The notes under the pieces are model-generated. The model searched no databases. It was not told the DNA's origin and worked only from the letters and a program-made list of their open reading frames with translations. DNA of 64,000 nucleotides. Source: Thuidium tamariscinum (Eukaryota; Streptophyta; Bryopsida; Hypnales; Thuidiaceae). The DNA is taken from assembly GCA_947034885.2 (NCBI GenBank), contig OX344753.2, positions 21,452,001-21,516,000 on the forward strand. The letters run 5' to 3'. The position numbers and the translations under genes are program-made. Below, piece after piece: positions 61,008 through 64,000 of the stretch (position 1 is its first letter; the number at the start of each line of letters is the position of its first letter).

Positions 61008-62879
61008 GTTCCTCCTGGCAGGACGTTAAATCCTACCTTTGAGGGTGGACCCTGCACGATAAAAGTGAAAAAAAAAACCTCCCTATTTTGTGCTATGTCT
61101 TGGGTATGTTCTAGACCTCCTATGTCTAATAATTTAGGGTTTTTGATTGCAATTATGAATTTAGAATTTGTAAAAACAATTATTTGCAAAAACTAAAAAT
61201 TCTTGTGTTTTTCCCTAAGGTAAATCCACCCTATTGAACCTACTTTCAATGGTAGGATTCAATGTCCTCCTTCAGTATGCAAAAGGTTCCAACATGTTGA
61301 CAGGACTAATTAATTTCATGGTTGCTTACTACTCCGTATAAAAGTAGGTTTTGTAATTCAAATAATCTTTGAGATTTTGAAAGAAAAAAAGGGAGGTTCT
61401 AAAGTAGACTAGCCTATTTCCATTCGCAACTCATTTTTTTGCCCCCCTATATTTGGCCCCATTTCCACCTATGCCACCATCCAAATTTGTCCAAAAATGA
61501 GCCAAATTTGTCTTAAAATCTAACAAAATTAGTGTATTAATGTCATATAGGGTAACATATCAATAGGTGATTGGTGAAAACTTAGATGCTAATAGGCGGT
61601 TATGGATTGTTATTAAGACGTTCATGACCCTAGTTATGGGTGCTTTTGTAATTTAGGGCTGAATACTTCAAAAATTTAGAGAAATTACAATTTTGATTGG
61701 AAAATTATAATTCTACTTGGATTTGATTTGTGAAACACCTGCACACCTTTGAAAAATATGTGCCCCTTTTGGAATTGGCTTCAAGATAGTCAAATTGCAA
61801 TTCCAAGTGGTAATACTATAATAGAGGGACCCATTCTCAACACACGCCCCATCAACAATAAATAGGGTACCGTATTCCAAACAAGATTGGAATGGATTTC
61901 CATTTTCTCCTTGGAATGTGTGTCTTTGTACTTTTTCAAGGCTTGGATCAACAAGTTAATGACACATAAGTGAGTATAAATGTAGGAAGTAATTAGTGAA
62001 AAAGTGTTTTTGAATGATGGAAATTGGATGACTCTAGATGTTGGTTATAGGTCAAGCTCAACTTTTGCCTTTCAAAATTCATAATAATTTCAATTCAAGA
62101 GATAAAATTACCAAAAAATTTACAATCTTCATCATTTCTGTCAATACACCTCAAAAAATATTTGCTTTGCGTTGCACTTGCCTAGATCAAGTCTAGATGT
62201 GCTTATTTTATCAGTTATGGGTCCCTCTACCATAGGCTTGTCTACCTTAATATGAAAAGGAGAATTACATTTGAATGGTTTGGTGATTCATTTTAACCTA
62301 TAAGCCTGTAGACTCTTCTCTACAATTGATGATTTTGGAAAAATCATCATAATGTACTATTTAGAAGAATAATTTGGAATTGAAATGCAAATGAAAGTTG
62401 TACAATTTGAGTTTTAGATTCTATCCATATGATTAGATTCACCAATGCTATTGCCAATATTTTTCTATAAATTTTGAAAGGAAAAATTCTAAATTCCTTC
62501 TCAAATCAATTACATGCAAAATATTGTTATTTTTTGAGTAAATATTGTTGGAATGGATTTGAAATGAGGTTCTCACAACACAATAATTTTTGGAATTTTT
62601 GGAATTTTTTTAATTCTATGAATTCATTTTTGCAATTCCAAGTTTGAACTAGAGTCTACGCAAGTTGAATACTTGATATTCTTCCACATTTATAATTTTG
62701 CAAAAATATATGCTCTAATAATACCAAATCCAACCCTTGTACCACAACATCATAATTTATGTAAGTGTTTGGATAACTTTCATATAAGCTAGTCTGAGAA
62801 AGAAATCTCATTATCAATATGTAAAGAGGAACACCTAATACAGACCGGACTTGTACCTTACATTGGACCCTAGACTCAT
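61008..62879. other. AT-rich intergenic DNA
   Basis: No gene or defined repeat recognised. Confidence 0.5.
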
Positions 62880-63215
62880 CCAATTGCGTCCATAGACTTC
62901 AGTGAATGTATTTGCCAAATGCTTTACTCTAATTCGTTGATGCATATTAAGGACACATACCAAAATTTGATTGACTCATTACCGATTTTAGTAGTGTCCA
63001 TATTTAGTTGTACCTACATGATTGTTTCAATGGTCTACTGAGCCAACACTTCAGAAAATCATTAAAAGGTACATACAACATCCAAAAAATCTGTTTTTTT
63101 TTATATTGATGATTTTCACTTGCTAATACCTGAAAAATATTAGTTTTTATAAGAAGTTGCCTCCGACTATGCTGCATTCCTTATTTGGACAGTTTTGGGT
63201 GTCTTGCATCGTCTA
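62880..63215 (+). repeat. Dispersed repeat, partner of 9780-10110
   Basis: Same order of blocks as at 9780-10110, including GAGCCAACACTT and ATTCCTTATTTGGACAGTTT. Confidence 0.6.
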
Positions 63216-64000
63216 CTTTTATGGACGTCGGAGTGCTCAGGGGCTAAACTAAGTGAATTGCTCATTCTGAACAGTAAAGTAATCATGCATGTGTACTGGC
63301 CTACTCACTCGGCCACTCTAAGTTACTCCAGTGGAGCAAGTAAAAATAGAAGCCTCCTATTTTGAGCTTGAATGATTTCCCTTAAACAGCTCTCCCAGCA
63401 ATTTAGGTCCTCTGATTGCAATTATGAAACCAGAATTTGCAAATTTCATCATGTGTGGAAAATTTCACGGTTTACCCAAGTGGCCGAGCGAGGGGGTCAA
63501 TTCACGCCGGCCCTCGCGTACGTCAGGAAATTAAGTAATGCCAGGCCGGTGCCTCACTCATTGACTTGACATCGCGCTGTAATTGGGGACTTTAAAAAGT
63601 TCCAGTAATGGGCACATTGCTAGCATACAACCAAAGAGGGCAGGAGGGAGTGCAAATGGTAGAATGATAAGAGTTGCCTTCAAAACTTCACATGCTAGAC
63701 AGAAATTCGTTGCACTAATTGAACAGGAAAAAACACCCAATGCTAAGCATGACATGAACAACAACAGCCGTAACCAGTAAAGTATGTGGAGGTTTCCAAT
63801 GCCTTCCATTGCATCACTTCAATAAGCTAGCTCATAAATTTCTTTCAGCAAATTCTAAGCATAAAAGAAACAGACAAATAACTAAGAAAGACCAGTTGCA
63901 TATCATCTGTGTTGAGTCTACACACTTGCATAACAGAAGTGTTCCAAAAATGGTATTCAAATAAGAAAGTCTCTAAAGAAGCCGATAATTCCATTAACTA
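63216..64000. other. Window end: ambiguous open segment near 63558-63809
   Basis: 63558-63809 is open on both strands. The minus reading is hydrophobic (LRLLLFMSCLALGVFSCSIS, then ILPFALPPALFGCML). The plus reading is basic (GGSANGRMIRVAFKTSHARQ). Neither is recognised. It could be an exon of the minus-strand gene ending at 60425. Repeated TGGCCGAG(T/C)GAG motifs in opposite orientation lie at about 63313 and 63481. Confidence 0.3.

Noticed and set aside
63472-63530. tRNA-like D-arm motif GTGGCCGAGCGAGG
   Set aside because: No anticodon or T arm follows; the motif pairs with an inverted copy near 63313 and is probably part of a repeat.

Overview
This window is nuclear DNA of a land plant. 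It carries a plant RUNKEL-type kinase gene with 15 exons, a plant-style complex I assembly factor gene with 10 exons, and a nuclear tRNA-Glu(CUC). All introns I could place are GT-AG. The intergenic DNA is very AT-rich and packed with short non-autonomous DNA transposons. The species cannot be settled from the sequence; a non-seed plant is possible but unproven. I recognised no retroelement with coding capacity, no rRNA and no CRISPR array.

Layout. 1-3740 is a GC-richer island holding a DUF7869-like gene. Its intron and 3' flank carry copies of a short, almost perfect palindrome. 3741-10405 is AT-rich and holds two inverted copies of a 930-bp repeat and a Harbinger-like MITE. 10414-14346 is a complete hAT-type element with an 8-bp target duplication and an elaborate inverted and tandem interior. 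14355-22490 holds tandem repeats, a TATA-like site, a MITE and a 1.09-kb palindrome with 533-bp arms that are over 99% identical. 22490-24500 is a GC-richer gene-like patch that I could not resolve. 24500-28370 is repeats and MITEs. 28375-36399 (minus) is RUNKEL, followed by its probable promoter. 37500-50250 is AT-rich repeat DNA. 50779-53928 (plus) is an NDUFAF6-like gene. 53929-60400 is MITEs and minisatellites. 60425-60719 (minus) looks like the last two exons of an unidentified gene whose 5' part would lie further right. A tRNA-Glu gene is at 60904-60976. The remainder is repeats plus an ambiguous open segment near 63600.

The two clear protein genes are unrelated in function. RUNKEL is a microtubule-associated kinase-like protein of cell-plate growth, and NDUFAF6 is needed to build mitochondrial complex I. 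They do not form a pathway. The most unusual content is structural: the recent 533-bp inverted duplication, the palindromes confined to non-coding parts of the DUF7869-like gene, and the nested hAT element.
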